DNA of 13,596 bases. Source: Verrucomicrobiota bacterium (GTDB taxonomy: Bacteria > Verrucomicrobiota > Verrucomicrobiia > Verrucomicrobiales > Akkermansiaceae). The notes under the pieces were generated by a model. It had not been told where the DNA came from and made no database searches. It was given only the letters and a program-made list of their open reading frames with translations. Shown piece after piece: positions 13,349 through 13,596 of the stretch. The stretch covers positions 1 to 13,596 of the forward strand of contig WBXE01000043.1 of the NCBI GenBank assembly GCA_008932955.1. The letters are read 5' to 3'. The position numbers were made by a program, and so were the translations under genes. Each line of letters starts with the position of its first letter. Positions within the stretch are counted from its first letter, which is position 1.

Positions 13349-13596
13349 ATGTTACAACCATCCCTCATCCACCGCCGGCATTTCGTCAAACTCGGCACTC
13401 TCGCCGCCGCCGCCACGCTGCTGCCGACGGCGGCCCGTGCCGCCACCGCCACCCCGGCCGTTGCCCCCTTCGCGCTGCCCGCGCTGGGGTATGCCTTCGA
13501 TGCCTTGGAACCGCACATCGACAAACTCACGATGGAAATTCATCACGACAAACACCACGCCGCCTACATCGCCAATCTCAACGCCGCGCTGGCCAC
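13349..13596 (+). CDS. Tat-exported Fe/Mn superoxide dismutase, 5' part
   Basis: Truncated by the window edge after 82 codons. Residues 1-39 form a twin-arginine signal: RRHFVK (9-14), a hydrophobic Ala/Leu stretch (15-29) and an AxA-type end (ARA, 29-31). From residue 41 the mature protein begins FALPALGYAFDALEPHIDKL, then MEIHHDKHHAAYIANLNAAL. This is the N-terminal helical hairpin of Fe/Mn superoxide dismutase, with metal ligand H65 and second-shell H69 and Y73. It should detoxify superoxide outside the cytoplasm. Metal choice cannot be told, because the discriminating residues are in the missing C-terminal domain. ATG 13349 places the signal peptide correctly; no strong ribosome binding site precedes it. 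Confidence 0.93.
   Translation, partial: MLQPSLIHRRHFVKLGTLAAAATLLPTAARAATATPAVAPFALPALGYAFDALEPHIDKLTMEIHHDKHHAAYIANLNAALA

Overview
The window reads as a piece of a GC-rich bacterial chromosome, most likely from the phylum Verrucomicrobiota. This is an inference from several things: the gene set (a CT398-type zinc-ribbon coiled-coil protein, a Tat-exported superoxide dismutase, and an ECF sigma / membrane protein / PDZ trio); the weak or absent Shine-Dalgarno sequences; and the intergenic dispersed repeats (ACCACGGATnACACGGA, CTTTGCGGCC and CATCTGCGTTCATCTG types), which I recall as common in that group. No rRNA, tRNA, CRISPR array, prophage or transposase gene is visible.

Layout. (1) 1-2665, plus strand: the 3' end of an unidentified gene (perhaps leuD) overlaps ccoG, which encodes the polyferredoxin used in cbb3-type cytochrome oxidase assembly. 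Then come a 63-residue single-pass membrane protein and a TauE/SafE (DsbD_2-like) membrane protein. This looks like an oxidase or copper maturation cluster; no ccoNOP, ccoI or ccoS is in view. (2) 2714-3478: a HAD-IB phosphatase whose two ends run into dispersed repeat sequence. (3) 3479-4168: a 690-base gene-free, repeat-rich stretch. (4) 4169-4504: an orphan 111-residue acidic protein, followed by a perfect 27-base inverted repeat at 4559-4634. (5) 4643-6924, minus strand: the ferrous iron uptake operon feoA-feoB plus a 51-residue FeoB-associated Cys-rich membrane protein, coupled to feoB by a TGATG junction. (6) 7094-7612: an EVE-domain protein, divergent from feoA. (7) 7740-10075: an ECF sigma factor, a single-pass membrane protein with a duplicated N-terminal motif, and an exported PDZ protein, probably one regulatory unit. 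(8) 10365-11069: a C4 zinc-ribbon coiled-coil protein, convergent with mutL (11077-12915, minus). (9) 12916-13348: a 433-base gene-free region with several inverted and direct repeats, leading to the 5' end of a Tat-exported Fe/Mn superoxide dismutase cut by the window edge.

Much of the window is housekeeping or redox and metal homeostasis: oxidase assembly, Fe(II) import, superoxide defence and mismatch repair. The points most worth a second look are the MutL with an eroded endonuclease site, the sigma / duplicated-motif / PDZ trio, the perfect REP-like palindrome, and the way dispersed repeats have been absorbed into gene ends. I did not find a clear, wholly new multi-gene system. The sigma-PDZ trio and the orphan 111-residue gene are the least explained pieces.
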